From an uncultured Clostridia bacterium (GTDB lineage: Bacteria > Bacillota > Clostridia > Oscillospirales > Ruminococcaceae), in the NCBI GenBank assembly GCA_944382885.1, contig CALWNT010000100.1, positions 1-50,303 on the forward strand: DNA of 50,303 nucleotides, in the 5' to 3' direction. Below the pieces are notes generated by a model that saw nothing but the letters and a program-made list of their open reading frames with translations, was not told the DNA's origin and did not search any database. Within the stretch, counting starts at the first letter, position 1; every line of letters begins with the position of its first letter. A program made the translations under genes and the position numbers. This document shows positions 34,179-45,700 of this stretch, one piece after another.

Positions 34179-35561
34179 ATGGAATCCTTTTCTGAAGTGT
34201 TAAATCTGGTGAAAGAAAACTGCAAAGTCAATTTAAGCGATGTTGCGTTCAATTGCTGGATCAAACCAATCGAACCCCTTCGTCTGGTTGATGACAATGC
34301 TTATATTTATGTTTCCACATCCTTTCATAAGGATATTCTGGAAAAACAGTATTTAAGCAGGTTAGAAGAAGGCTTCACAGAAGTATTGGGATTTCATGTG
34401 AACGTGATCATTCAGACCGACGACGATATCAAGGATCAAATCGAGCCAAAGGATGCGCCAAAAGAAGCGCAGAAAAACAAGGCCAAAGAAGTACCTGACT
34501 ATGCGCAAACCCAGCAAAATGAATTGAATGAATCTCTGAGAAACGGAAATTACGATTATACCTTCGATACTTTTATTGTCGGCAGTTCCAATAATTTTGC
34601 TTATGCGGCCTGTAAAGCGGTGGCGCAAAAAAACTCCGCGGCATATAATCCCTTGTTTATCCATGGCCCCTCAGGACTTGGCAAAACCCATCTGCTCTGT
34701 GCGATTAAGCATGAATTTGCTAAAAACAATCCCAACGCCAATATTATTTATGTCAACAGTGAGACCTTTACCAACGAATTGATTACCGCTATCCAAAATA
34801 AGTCGGTAGACGCCTTTCACAACAAGTACAGAAAAGCCGACATTCTTCTCATCGATGATATCCAGTTTATTGCAGGAAAGGAAAGCACCCAGGAAGAGTT
34901 CTTCCATACCTTCAATGAGCTGCATCAGGTTGGAAAACAAATCGTACTTACTTCTGACCGTCCGCCAAAGGATATCAAAACCTTGGAGGATCGTCTCAAA
35001 AGCAGATTTGAATGGGGTCTGCTAACTGATATCGGTCTGCCGGATTTTGAAACAAGAATCGCCATTATCAAAAGAAAAGCTGAACTGCTGAATATTACCA
35101 TTCCAGACGACGTCGCTCAGTTTATCGCCAACAAATTGAGAAATAATATCCGTCAGCTGGAGGGCGCAGTAAAAAAAATCAAAGCCTATAAATACCTGGC
35201 AGGTTCCAATCCGTCCATCAGCGTAGCCCAAACCGTCATTAAAGAAATTTTAAATGACAATCAGCCGGCTCCGGTCACTGTGGAAAAAATCATTGAAGAA
35301 GTCGCAAAAACCTACTCTGTCACCCCGGATGATATCCGTTCCACCAAGCGTGCGGCTCAAATTTCCATTGCACGGCAAGTTTCTATTTATGTTGTTCGAG
35401 AAATTACCCAGATGTCACAAGCCGCCATTGGAGATGAATTCGGCGGAAGGGATCACGCCACAATCGTCTATGCAATCCAAAAAGTACAGAAGATCATCGA
35501 AAAGGACGCCCACACCAAAGCAATTGTAGATGATATTATTAAAAATATCCGAGATAAATAA
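34179..35561 (+). CDS. dnaA: Chromosomal replication initiator protein DnaA
   Basis: AAA+ ATPase that opens oriC. Domain I at residues 1-85, a Lys/Gln-rich linker (domain II) to about 120, AAA+ domain III with Walker A GPSGLGKTHLLCAI and Walker B ILLIDDIQFIAGKE, and domain IV with the box-binding signature GGRDHATIVYAI. Start ATG 34179 has AGGAGG 9 bases upstream and gives 460 aa. The open frame from 34152 adds nine residues without a ribosome binding site. Box clusters flank the gene on both sides, and dnaN follows. Confidence 0.99.
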   Translation: MESFSEVLNLVKENCKVNLSDVAFNCWIKPIEPLRLVDDNAYIYVSTSFHKDILEKQYLSRLEEGFTEVLGFHVNVIIQTDDDIKDQIEPKDAPKEAQKNKAKEVPDYAQTQQNELNESLRNGNYDYTFDTFIVGSSNNFAYAACKAVAQKNSAAYNPLFIHGPSGLGKTHLLCAIKHEFAKNNPNANIIYVNSETFTNELITAIQNKSVDAFHNKYRKADILLIDDIQFIAGKESTQEEFFHTFNELHQVGKQIVLTSDRPPKDIKTLEDRLKSRFEWGLLTDIGLPDFETRIAIIKRKAELLNITIPDDVAQFIANKLRNNIRQLEGAVKKIKAYKYLAGSNPSISVAQTVIKEILNDNQPAPVTVEKIIEEVAKTYSVTPDDIRSTKRAAQISIARQVSIYVVREITQMSQAAIGDEFGGRDHATIVYAIQKVQKIIEKDAHTKAIVDDIIKNIRDK

Positions 35562-36032
35562 CAGTGAAAAAGAAAGTGGAAACTTGTGAAAAGGATCTTT
35601 TCTAAAAAATTTTCTGCAAATTTGTGTTTGCTTTTCCACCCAAAGAAACAAATCATTTTTTTGAATTTTCTACATTCTCCACCGGTGGAAAACAGAAAAG
35701 ACTGCTCCAAAATCGAAAGCCTTTCCCTTCCACAAATTTCTTCACTTTTTCTTCACTTTAACCAACATTTTTTCACCACGAAGAACAATCCTTAAATTAT
35801 TTTCAACTTGTCCACTATTTTGTGCACCACGAATAAACCCTTACAACACGCCACAAACCTTGCCGTTCTCGGCCTTCTCGAGGTTTTTCACTTTTTTCAC
35901 TATCTCTATTACAACTACTATTTTATTATTATTCTTTTTATTATATCTTTTTTAAATAGTAAGGCTTTCTCATTTTCACTTATGAAGGATTTCCTTCATT
36001 GCCACAATTTAATCTAGAAAGGATGAAACCAT
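35562..36032. other. oriC, downstream part with DNA-unwinding region (dnaA-dnaN intergenic)
   Basis: Gene-free 471 bp with DnaA-box-like sites TTTTCCACC (35632-35640), GGTGGAAAA (35684-35692) and TTGTCCACT (35808-35816), plus several TTTTCACC/TTCCACAA forms. They are followed by a strongly AT-rich run (about 35900-35960) containing CTACTATTTTATTATTATT, which resembles the DnaA-trio tract beside the melting site of Bacillus. The layout supports a bipartite origin with melting here. It must also carry the dnaN promoter or leader. Confidence 0.8.
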
Positions 36033-37151
36033 ATGAAATTTTCGTGCGATAAAAATTCATTATGTGAAACAATCAACAGTGTCTCACTAGCCGTCGCTTC
36101 CAAATCAACAATGGTAGCACTGGAAGGAATCTTACTCAAATGCAACGAAAATCAATTAACACTCACTGGTTACAATCTAGAACTGGGTATCATTAAGACA
36201 ATCCCTGTCCAAAGTATAGAAGACGGAGAAATTATTATCAATGCTACCCTTTTATCCAATATTGTCAATAAAATGCCGGAAGGAGAAATTGTTTTTACTT
36301 CCGACCACAAACTGTTGACTGTAATCCGGTGCCATGAAGTGGAATTTACCGTTCTTGGTTTGAATGCGGAAGATTATCCGGAAATTCCGGTAATCAGCGA
36401 TGAAACAGAATTTTCTCTGGAACCGGATGTGTTCAAACAAATGATCAACCAAACTTTATTTGCGGTTGCTCAGACAGAACAAACTCCTGTCTATACCGGT
36501 ACGCTTTTTGACATTGCAGATCATACCCTTTCCATTGTCTCGGTAGACGGTTACCGCCTCGCCATGAAAAAAGAGAAAATTGCTCTTGATAATTCTTTCC
36601 AATTTGTCGTTCCCGGAAAGACATTGAATGAAGTACAAAAGCTTTTGACAAAGCTTTCTGCTGACGAGGAAGAAGAAAATAATATTAACATTCGGGTGTC
36701 TTCTAAACATATCATTTTTGAATTAGGCGGCTACCGGGTGATTTCCCGACTGCTGGAAGGGGATTTTCTAGATTACAAAAATGCGATTCCAAAGGATTCC
36801 AAAACCAAAGTCAAAGTCAATACCAGAGAGTTTATCGATAGCATCAACCGCGCTTCCATTATCATCAACGATCGCGCTAAGAGCCCGATTAAATGCGAAT
36901 TTTCAGAAAATGTTGTGAAGCTCAACTGTGAAACTACATTGGGAAAGGTACAGGATACCTTCAGCGCTCAGATCGACGGGGACGATGTGAAAATCGGATT
37001 TAACAATAAATATATGTTCGATGCGTTAAAGGCAAGCGAATGCGATGAGGTGTTGATTGAAATGAACGGCCCTCTCTCCCCGATGAAGGTACTGCCTTTA
37101 GAAGGGGACGACTTCCTGTTTTTGGTGCTGCCGGTTCGCCTGAAAGATTAG
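36033..37151 (+). CDS. dnaN: DNA polymerase III beta subunit (sliding clamp)
   Basis: 372 aa, three repeated clamp domains; N-terminus MKFSCDKNSLCETINSVSLA, C-terminus ending PMKVLPLEGDDFLFLVLPVR, the conserved clamp end. Forms the ring that tethers polymerase and many repair proteins. ATG 36033 with AGAAAGGATG upstream. It follows oriC and precedes yaaA by 1 bp, in the standard dnaA-dnaN-yaaA-recF order. Confidence 0.98.
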   Translation: MKFSCDKNSLCETINSVSLAVASKSTMVALEGILLKCNENQLTLTGYNLELGIIKTIPVQSIEDGEIIINATLLSNIVNKMPEGEIVFTSDHKLLTVIRCHEVEFTVLGLNAEDYPEIPVISDETEFSLEPDVFKQMINQTLFAVAQTEQTPVYTGTLFDIADHTLSIVSVDGYRLAMKKEKIALDNSFQFVVPGKTLNEVQKLLTKLSADEEEENNINIRVSSKHIIFELGGYRVISRLLEGDFLDYKNAIPKDSKTKVKVNTREFIDSINRASIIINDRAKSPIKCEFSENVVKLNCETTLGKVQDTFSAQIDGDDVKIGFNNKYMFDALKASECDEVLIEMNGPLSPMKVLPLEGDDFLFLVLPVRLKD

Positions 37152-37152
37152 T

Positions 37153-37404
37153 GTGAAAGAGGATGTCAGTAAATTTATGATCAAAGAGGAAATTAGAATC
37201 TCCACACCATTTATTAAATTGGATCAGTTTTTGAAATTTGCCGGTATTGCCCAAACAGGAGGACATTCCAAAGAAATCATCGCCCAGGGAGCGGTGTCGG
37301 TAAACGGGGAAGTCTGCCTTCAGAGAGGGAAAAAAATCTATCCGGAAGATATTGTGGAAATTGACGATTATTCCTTTACAGTCCTTTCCCAATCTCAAGA
37401 ATAG
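37153..37404 (+). CDS. yaaA: S4-domain RNA-binding protein YaaA
   Basis: Small S4-domain protein of the dnaN-recF gap. ISTPFIKLDQFLKFAGIAQTGGHSKEIIAQGAVSVNGE, then RGKKIYPEDIVEID, is the YaaA pattern. The GTG at 37153 gives 83 aa but has no clear ribosome binding site. An ATG at 37177 would give 75 aa, closer to the ~70-aa homologues, so the start is uncertain. Probably translated by coupling with dnaN. Binds structured RNA, likely ribosomal; precise role unknown. Confidence 0.9.
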   Translation: MKEDVSKFMIKEEIRISTPFIKLDQFLKFAGIAQTGGHSKEIIAQGAVSVNGEVCLQRGKKIYPEDIVEIDDYSFTVLSQSQE

Positions 37405-37413
37405 TGGTATAAT
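37405..37413 (+). promoter_or_regulatory. Possible recF promoter (extended -10)
   Basis: TGGTATAAT directly after yaaA: a TG-extended TATAAT. No clear -35 box. Confidence 0.45.
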
Positions 37414-37463
37414 ATAGCTATAAAGATTGGCGAGAAAAACGGCTGTCAGGAAGGATTTGTTTT

Positions 37464-38594
37464 GTGAGACTGACAAGGATAACCTTAACAAATTATCGCA
37501 ATATTGCGCAGATGGAGCTTGCTCCCTGCGATACCGTCAATGTGATTTATGGTGACAACGGTCAGGGCAAAACGAATCTTTTGGAATCGATTTTTCTCCT
37601 GACTGGAAATCCCAGCTTTCGGGGAGCGAAACTGAATGAGTTGATTCAGTTTTCCCAAAAGCAATCTAAGATTACCGCGTTGTTCTCTGACCGGGAACGA
37701 GAGCAGAAGCTGTCCATCAAGCTGGGAACAAAAAAAGAGATTCTGTTAAATCAAGTGCCGCTGAAAAAGTATTCTGAATTGGCGGGACAGTTTTATTGTG
37801 TCGTTTTCTCACCGGAAGACCTGGATTTTGTCAAGGGTTCTCCGAAAAACCGCCGACGTTTTCTCGACTCTGCCATCTGCCAGATTACCCCTCAGTATAT
37901 GGGGTATTTGGAGCAGTATGAACGCGTCTTGGAGCAGAGAAACGCGCTGTTAAAGGAGCTGAATCGTTCCCCTTATTGGAAGGATACCCTGGATATTTGG
38001 GATCTTCAGCTGTCGAAATTGGGCACCATCCTTTCCATTTACCGGAAAGATTACCTGGAAAAGCTGGGGAAGGTTTCTGCTGTTATTTATGACGGGCTTT
38101 CTTCCCAAAAAGAACAGTTTTCTCTTCACTACCTTTCTTCTGGCTTTGCATCTACAGAAGAGATCAAAAGCTATGAGGATCGTTTTATCAAAGACTACTT
38201 CGATCGGCTGCAGAGCTCTTTGGAACAGGACATCCGCTGCGGTTTTACCAATGTGGGAATTCACCGAGATGATATTGATCTTCTGATCAACGGTCTGTCC
38301 GCGAAAACCTTTGGTTCTCAGGGACAGCAGAGAAGCTGTATTTTGGCGTTAAAGCTTTCCGAAGCTTCCCTTCTTTATCGGGTAACCGGAGAAAAGCCGG
38401 TGATCCTTTTGGATGATGTGATGAGCGAGCTGGATGCCAGCCGGCAGGAATATGTGTTAAACCATGTGAAAGACCAGCAGGTGTTTATTACCTGCTGTGA
38501 TGTCATCCATACCATCCGCTTGAAAGAGGGGAAGATTTTTCGAATTGAAGGGGGAGCCCTTGCGGAAGAAAAAGAATTTTCTTCTGAGGGATGA
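37464..38594 (+). CDS. recF: DNA replication and repair protein RecF
   Basis: 376-aa SMC-like ATPase that loads RecA at gaps. MRLTRITLTNYRNIAQMEL, Walker A YGDNGQGKTNLLESI, signature GSQGQQRSCILALKL and Walker B VILLDDVMSELDASRQ are all present. GTG start 37464 with AGGAAGG about 10 bases upstream. Its end overlaps the longest frame of remB, but the chosen remB start lies 31 bp downstream. Confidence 0.98.
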   Translation: MRLTRITLTNYRNIAQMELAPCDTVNVIYGDNGQGKTNLLESIFLLTGNPSFRGAKLNELIQFSQKQSKITALFSDREREQKLSIKLGTKKEILLNQVPLKKYSELAGQFYCVVFSPEDLDFVKGSPKNRRRFLDSAICQITPQYMGYLEQYERVLEQRNALLKELNRSPYWKDTLDIWDLQLSKLGTILSIYRKDYLEKLGKVSAVIYDGLSSQKEQFSLHYLSSGFASTEEIKSYEDRFIKDYFDRLQSSLEQDIRCGFTNVGIHRDDIDLLINGLSAKTFGSQGQQRSCILALKLSEASLLYRVTGEKPVILLDDVMSELDASRQEYVLNHVKDQQVFITCCDVIHTIRLKEGKIFRIEGGALAEEKEFSSEG

Positions 38595-38625
38595 TGAGAA
38601 TTGCTTCCCAGAAAGGAGAATGGCC

Positions 38626-38883
38626 TTGTATCTTCATCTGGGTCAGGACGTGATTGTCCGGAAAAAGGATATTATCGGAATTTTTGATATTGAAAATGCA
38701 TCCCTTTCCAAGCATACCAAGCAATTTTTGGCGCAGGCCACCAAAGAGGGACAAGTGTGCAACGTGACCTATGAAATGCCCAAATCCTTTATTGTCTGCG
38801 AAGAAAAGGGACGCACCACGGTGTATATTTCTCAGATTTCTTCCAGAACTTTGCTGAAAAGGGCGACGGAATTTGCAGTCTGA
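38626..38883 (+). CDS. remB: Extracellular matrix regulatory protein RemB-like (DUF370)
   Basis: 85 aa. Starts MYLHLGQDVIVRKKDIIGIF, as in Bacillus RemB/YaaB (MYIHLG...DIVGIF), and ends with YISQISSRTLLKRA. Start TTG 38626 is chosen because GAAAGGAG precedes it by 7-8 bases and the homologues begin MYxHLG. An ATG six bases earlier is too close to that site. DUF370 proteins are ring-forming DNA-binding regulators of matrix and osmotic genes in Bacillus. Here it occupies its standard place between recF and gyrB. Confidence 0.93.
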   Translation: MYLHLGQDVIVRKKDIIGIFDIENASLSKHTKQFLAQATKEGQVCNVTYEMPKSFIVCEEKGRTTVYISQISSRTLLKRATEFAV

Positions 38884-38929
38884 CAAAAATAGATCGTTAT
38901 TTGCAACCAGACAGAAATCATTGGATTGA

Positions 38930-40909
<1,980 letters not shown>

Positions 40910-40926
40910 GATAAGAGGGTAAAAAC

Positions 40927-41796
40927 GTGGGTTTAGAATCGAAAAAAGATACATTTGAGGATGTCCTCAGCGAGGAATATCTGGAAAAAGAAATTGATAT
41001 CGATACATTTTTGTCTCAGGACAAAGAGCAAGAAGAGGATTCCCCTCAGGAGGAGAAAGAACAGGAGAAAGCGGAAATTCCTGTTGCCGAAACCGAAGAA
41101 AAGGAAACTATCGAACAGGAAGAAGGTCCTTCTGAGGAAGAACCTGTTCCGTCCCAGGAAGAAAGCGATCCAATCGCGACCCAGGGGCTGGTGGGAAACC
41201 GCTTTGACCAGAATCCGGTGGGACAGGAAACTGATTTTTCAGAGGGCGGAAATGAATTAGAGGGAAAAGAGTTTATCAAGGTGGTCTATGGCTTTACCGC
41301 CGACGAGGTGAAAAAGGCTCTTCAGATCTTCCAGAAATTTACCCTTTACAAGAGGAGTATGATCTATTCCCTGATTATTGCAGTGCTGTTTTTCCTCTAC
41401 CTTTACAGAATTATCGGCAGCCAGAATGCGGATAAATTCAGCATCTTTATGTGCGTGGTCATCGTTTCCGCTTTGGCTTTTATCTGGTATTTCCCGTTGA
41501 TGCACATTAAACAGGTGGTAAAATCAGTAGTAAGTATGGAATATAAAGAGGAATATATACTAAAAGTATATGATTCTGCCATTGCTGTGGGAGAAGGGAC
41601 CTCTCAAAACCTCTTTTTCTATCGGGATGGAAAAATCAAGGTTTGGGAGGATCAGGAGCTGTTTGTGATTGGAAACGGAAAGGAACGGGTTTTCGCGGTT
41701 CCCAAACGCTGTGTGGAAGGCGGAAAAGAGGAATGCCGCAGAATTTCCTCCCTGTTTCAGAATGGACTGGGCGACAATTACCGCTATGTTGGTTAA
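40927..41796 (+). CDS. Two-TM membrane protein, YcxB-like, with an acidic disordered N-terminus
   Basis: 289 aa. Residues 1-110 are strongly acidic and low-complexity (Glu/Gln/Pro-rich), probably disordered and cytoplasmic. A folded part (EFIKVVYGFTADEVKKALQIF), then two TM helices at about 143-165 and 172-192, then a C-terminal domain with FFYRDGKIKVWEDQELFVIG and VFAVPKRCVEGG. That last part is the pattern of YcxB-type C-terminal domains. GTG start 40927 with GAGGG upstream, 17 bp after gyrB, so part of the gyr operon. Function unknown. Its position suggests conservation in this lineage but proves no link to supercoiling. Confidence 0.7.
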   Translation: MGLESKKDTFEDVLSEEYLEKEIDIDTFLSQDKEQEEDSPQEEKEQEKAEIPVAETEEKETIEQEEGPSEEEPVPSQEESDPIATQGLVGNRFDQNPVGQETDFSEGGNELEGKEFIKVVYGFTADEVKKALQIFQKFTLYKRSMIYSLIIAVLFFLYLYRIIGSQNADKFSIFMCVVIVSALAFIWYFPLMHIKQVVKSVVSMEYKEEYILKVYDSAIAVGEGTSQNLFFYRDGKIKVWEDQELFVIGNGKERVFAVPKRCVEGGKEECRRISSLFQNGLGDNYRYVG

Positions 41797-41868
41797 GGGT
41801 TTTGATAAAAGGAAAATGAATGAGACTCCTGTTCCGGCATCCGGCCGGGAAGAAAGGTGGAAAATAGA

Positions 41869-44490
41869 TTGTATAACACAGATAATTCCAATGTAATTGC
41901 TGTTGATATTGAGAAAGAGATGAAAAAATCCTTTTTGGATTATTCCATGTCTGTCATTGTCAGCCGTGCCCTGCCGGATGTGCGGGACGGCTTAAAGCCG
42001 GTTCACCGGAGAATCCTCTACACCATGCATGAGGACAATCTGACGCCGGATAAACCCTATCGTAAATGCGCCACCTCTGTAGGGGACGTTTTAGGTCGTT
42101 ACCATCCTCATGGGGATGCTTCTGTTTATGACGCTTTGGTGCGTCTGGCTCAGGACTTTTCCCTGCGTTATCCGTTGGTAGACGGACACGGAAACTTCGG
42201 CAGCGTGGACGGCGACCCGCCGGCTGCTTACCGTTATACCGAAGCGAGAATGAGCAAAATCTCTACTGAAATGCTCACTGACATCGAAAAAAATACGGTG
42301 GACTTTATCCCAAACTACGACGATACCAGAAAGGAACCAGAGGTACTCCCCTCCCGTTTTCCCAATATTCTGGTAAACGGTTCTACCGGTATCGCGGTAG
42401 GAATGGCTACCAATATTCCGCCTCACAATCTCTGTGAGGTCATTGACGCGGTTGACTTCGTGATGGACAACCCGGACGCGGAGTTGGGGGATATCATGGA
42501 ATATATCAAGGGCCCCGACTTCCCTACCGGCGGTATCATTATGGGATATTCCGGGATTCGGGCTGCCTATGCCACCGGACGGGGCAAGGTGATCCTTCGC
42601 GCCAAAGCGGAAATCGAAGAAAAGAAAAACGGGCGTTTTCATATTATTGTCACGGAAATCCCCTATATGGTCAATAAAGCGAGACTGTTACAGAGCATCG
42701 CCAACTTAGTTAAAGATAAGCGGATCGAGGGAATCTCTGACCTGAGGGATGAATCGGACCGGGACGGTATGCGGATTGTCATTGAACTGAAAAAAGACGC
42801 CAATGCTCAGGTGATTTTAAATCAGCTTTTCCAGTACAGCCAGTTGCAGGAAACGGTGGGAATTATCCTGCTGGCCTTGGTGGACGGACAGCCGAAGGTA
42901 ATGACCTTAAAAGAGATTTTGGATCATTATATCGATTTCCAGGTAGACGTCATCCGCAGAAGGACTGCCTTTGACCTGAAAAAGGCTCAGGACAGGGCCC
43001 ATATTTTAAAGGGATTAAACGTAGCCCTTGATTTTATTGACGAAGTGATTGCGATTATCCGTGCTTCCAAGGATCAGGCAAGCGCGAAAGTCGCTTTGAT
43101 GGAACGTTGCTTCAAGCCGGCGGAGGGATCTGTTCGGATCGGTGACGTGCAGTTGGTGGACTACGGCAGCGAGGGAGTCTATTTGGACGAAATCCAGGCC
43201 TCCGCTATTGTCGCCATGCGTTTAGGACAGTTATCCGGTCTGGAACGGCAGAAAATTGAGGAAGAATTTGCCGCTATTATGGAGCGGATCAAAGAGCTGG
43301 AAGCGATTCTGGCAGACCATCAGCTGGTAGTGGACATCATTAAGAAAGAGCTTGCGGAGATCCGCCGGAAATACGGAGACGAGAGAAAGACTGATATTCA
43401 GATGATCAGCGGCGAAGTGGATATTGAGGACCTGATTCCGGAAGAGGACAGCATCGTAACTCTCACCCACTTTGGGTATATCAAGCGTCTGCCTGCCATT
43501 GTGTATAAAACCCAGAAACGGGGTGGCCGGGGCGTATCCGGCATGACCCAGCGGGAAGAGGATTTTGTGGAGGAAATGTTTATCTGTTCCACCCACGACC
43601 ACATCCTCTTTATCACCAATAAAGGCAGAATGCAGCGGATGAAGTGCTATCAGATTCCGGAGGGAAGCCGCACTTCCAAGGGGACCAATATTGTCAATCT
43701 CCTTCAGCTGGAGCCGGATGAAAAGGTTGCCTGCATGATCAGCGTCAAGGAGTTTAATCCAGACCAATATCTGGTGTTTGTGACCAAACACGGTATGATT
43801 AAGAGAACTCAGCTGAGCGCTTACAAAAATGTCCGGAAAAACGGCCTGATTGCGATTACCTTAAATGAGGATGACGAGCTGGCCTTTGCAAGGCTGACAA
43901 ACGGCTCTCATCAACTGATTATTGCTACCAGAAACGGTATGGCCATCCGGATTGATGAAAACGACGCAAGGCCGCTGTCCCGTACCGCAAGGGGCGTGAG
44001 GGCGATTAAGCTTCGGGGAGACGACATTGTGGTCGGAATGGCAAGGCTCCGTCCAAATGCCACGGTAATGACGGTAACAGACAAGGGACAGGGACGCCGC
44101 AGCGAGATCAGCGAATACACCCTTCAGAATCGGGGCGGCTACGGTAAAATCAACTACAAAGTTTCTGACGCCAAAGGCTATGTGGTTGGCGTGAAGGTAG
44201 TTGACGATACTGACGACCTGATTATGATTTCCGATGACGGCATTATCATCCGGATTCAAGTCAGTGATGTACGGGTAATGTCCCGCTATGCTTCCGGCGT
44301 ACGGGTGATGCGGGTGAACGAAGGCTGTAAACTGGTGGCCTTTGCCCGTCAGGAGCACGACGAAGACGAGGAAATCTCTCAGGTTGAGGAAACAGAAGAA
44401 AATCAGGAACATTCTGAGGAAGAACTCAAGGCGTTGGAACAACAGCTGGAAGAGGAAGAATCTCAGGAAACGGAAGAGACAGAAGAATAG
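41869..44490 (+). CDS. gyrA: DNA gyrase subunit A
   Basis: Breakage-rejoining subunit. Start TTG 41869 has AAAGGTGG 8 bases upstream; a GTG at 41857 falls within that site. Gives 873 aa. [25 protein letters not shown] near the N-terminus, catalytic Tyr in [10 protein letters not shown] (about residue 123), GyrA box [11 protein letters not shown] starting the beta-pinwheel domain, and an acidic Glu-rich tail of about 45 residues. The quinolone region reads [13 protein letters not shown]: Ala at the position of E. coli Ser83, Asp kept at 87. The tail is followed at once by a terminator. Confidence 0.98.
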   Translation: MYNTDNSNVIAVDIEKEMKKSFLDYSMSVIVSRALPDVRDGLKPVHRRILYTMHEDNLTPDKPYRKCATSVGDVLGRYHPHGDASVYDALVRLAQDFSLRYPLVDGHGNFGSVDGDPPAAYRYTEARMSKISTEMLTDIEKNTVDFIPNYDDTRKEPEVLPSRFPNILVNGSTGIAVGMATNIPPHNLCEVIDAVDFVMDNPDAELGDIMEYIKGPDFPTGGIIMGYSGIRAAYATGRGKVILRAKAEIEEKKNGRFHIIVTEIPYMVNKARLLQSIANLVKDKRIEGISDLRDESDRDGMRIVIELKKDANAQVILNQLFQYSQLQETVGIILLALVDGQPKVMTLKEILDHYIDFQVDVIRRRTAFDLKKAQDRAHILKGLNVALDFIDEVIAIIRASKDQASAKVALMERCFKPAEGSVRIGDVQLVDYGSEGVYLDEIQASAIVAMRLGQLSGLERQKIEEEFAAIMERIKELEAILADHQLVVDIIKKELAEIRRKYGDERKTDIQMISGEVDIEDLIPEEDSIVTLTHFGYIKRLPAIVYKTQKRGGRGVSGMTQREEDFVEEMFICSTHDHILFITNKGRMQRMKCYQIPEGSRTSKGTNIVNLLQLEPDEKVACMISVKEFNPDQYLVFVTKHGMIKRTQLSAYKNVRKNGLIAITLNEDDELAFARLTNGSHQLIIATRNGMAIRIDENDARPLSRTARGVRAIKLRGDDIVVGMARLRPNATVMTVTDKGQGRRSEISEYTLQNRGGYGKINYKVSDAKGYVVGVKVVDDTDDLIMISDDGIIIRIQVSDVRVMSRYASGVRVMRVNEGCKLVAFARQEHDEDEEISQVEETEENQEHSEEELKALEQQLEEEESQETEETEE

Positions 44491-44501
44491 ATGGTGAATA
44501 A

Positions 44502-44537
44502 AAAGGGCTATCTGCGTCAATCAGCAGATGGCCCTTT
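44502..44537 (+). terminator. Terminator of the dnaA-gyrA cluster
   Basis: 14-bp stem AAAGGGCTATCTGC/GCAGATGGCCCTTT with one G-T wobble, 8-nt loop; the T-run after it is weak. Confidence 0.75.
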
Positions 44538-44576
44538 CGCGTTTTGGAAAATTGAAATAAAAAATTTATATATTTA

Positions 44577-44605
44577 TTGAGTTTTATAGTAAATAATGGT
44601 AAAAT
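44577..44605 (+). promoter_or_regulatory. Predicted promoter of the 44689 gene
   Basis: TTGAGT (44577-44582), 17-bp spacer, TAAAAT (44600-44605). Confidence 0.6.
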
Positions 44606-44688
44606 AGTTTTATCAAGAACTGTATCTGTGAAACCGTATCTAAGCCATTTTTATCATGGGCAGCAGGAAAAACAGAGAGGTGAAAGAA

Positions 44689-45489
44689 ATGAAAAAGATA
44701 AAAAAGAAAAAGCTATTCATTTTTCTTTGCTCCGGAATTGGGGTTTTACTTATTTTTCTCCTCATTTTGTTCTGCTGGTGGTACGGATATATTCCGGAAT
44801 GGGGAAAGTCGATGAAAGACCCGATGAAATCGGAGGCTTACCAGATGATATCTGACATGAAGACAAATCCCGATATGGAACGATCACGAGATGTTATTTA
44901 TGATACGTTAGAAAAAGAAATTCCGGAAATGACGACACAGGTGCTAGTCGATGTCTACACCCTTTTCTATCGGGGTTATGACAATTTCTTGGTAGGAATT
45001 TATTCGAGCTGTTGTAATTTTCGGGATATTTATGTCAACAATTCCATTGATGAAATAGACGAGTCTCTAATGATCCATGCGTTGTTGGAGCGGCATGCTG
45101 CGGGACGTCTTTTGATGAAAGCCTATCAGGACTCGCCGATGTGGTGCGATGATGTCAATCATTATGGGATACTACAAGGATGGGACAATCGTTTCGGCCT
45201 TGCTTATCTGGAAATGATTTTAGCTCAGGAAGAAATCCAGCAGCATCTAACTCCTTGGCAAAAGGGGGCTTTGATGGACCTTGCGGATCAAAAACAGGAG
45301 GAGAAGTTTTCTAATCCAGATTATCCAGATGCGGAATACAATTACCTCTATACAGACACCTATGGATATCTGTATCAGGATTTTTTTGGCGCTGATTATG
45401 AGAATGACGAGGACTATTTTTGCTGGTTTTCAGATAGAGTGAAAGAACGCGCAAAACCTTTTGAGCATTTGCGATCCAGTGACAATTGA
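44689..45489 (+). CDS. Membrane-anchored protein of unknown function
   Basis: 266 aa. I do not recognise the family. A Lys-rich head (MKKIKKKK) precedes one TM helix at about residues 8-33 (LFIFLCSGIGVLLIFLLILF); the remaining ~230 residues are hydrophilic and helical-looking, probably outside the cell. It is rich in Tyr, Asp and Glu, with scattered cysteines (a CC pair in YSSCCNF). It has no lipobox. Start ATG 44689 has GAGAGGTGA upstream; the earlier ATG at 44656 has no ribosome binding site. Own promoter and terminator, so a single gene. Confidence 0.7.
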   Translation: MKKIKKKKLFIFLCSGIGVLLIFLLILFCWWYGYIPEWGKSMKDPMKSEAYQMISDMKTNPDMERSRDVIYDTLEKEIPEMTTQVLVDVYTLFYRGYDNFLVGIYSSCCNFRDIYVNNSIDEIDESLMIHALLERHAAGRLLMKAYQDSPMWCDDVNHYGILQGWDNRFGLAYLEMILAQEEIQQHLTPWQKGALMDLADQKQEEKFSNPDYPDAEYNYLYTDTYGYLYQDFFGADYENDEDYFCWFSDRVKERAKPFEHLRSSDN

Positions 45490-45544
45490 CTTAGCTATAA
45501 AAAATAAAATCAATTTTTCGGATATCCCTTGTTGCTTCCGTCTC

Positions 45545-45577
45545 AAACAGCCCCGTGATTTGTTCACAGGGCTGTTT
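45545..45577 (+). terminator. Terminator of the 44689 gene
   Basis: AAACAGCCC/GGGCTGTTT outer stem and GTGA/TCAC inner stem, followed by CTGTTTTT. Confidence 0.85.
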
Positions 45578-45700
45578 CTGTTTTTCCGCTCCAAAAAGGC
45601 TGCCGCGGCGGGAATCAGACCGCAAAAAGCAAGGTAAAGGAATCGTCGGTTGCAATTTCAGAGGAGATCGGATATGCTGAAGACGAAGGGAGGTATCCAG

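Noticed and set aside
43861..44520. Minus-strand 219-aa open frame over the gyrA 3' end.
   Set aside because: Antisense of a clearly coding gyrA region; no start site or family pattern.
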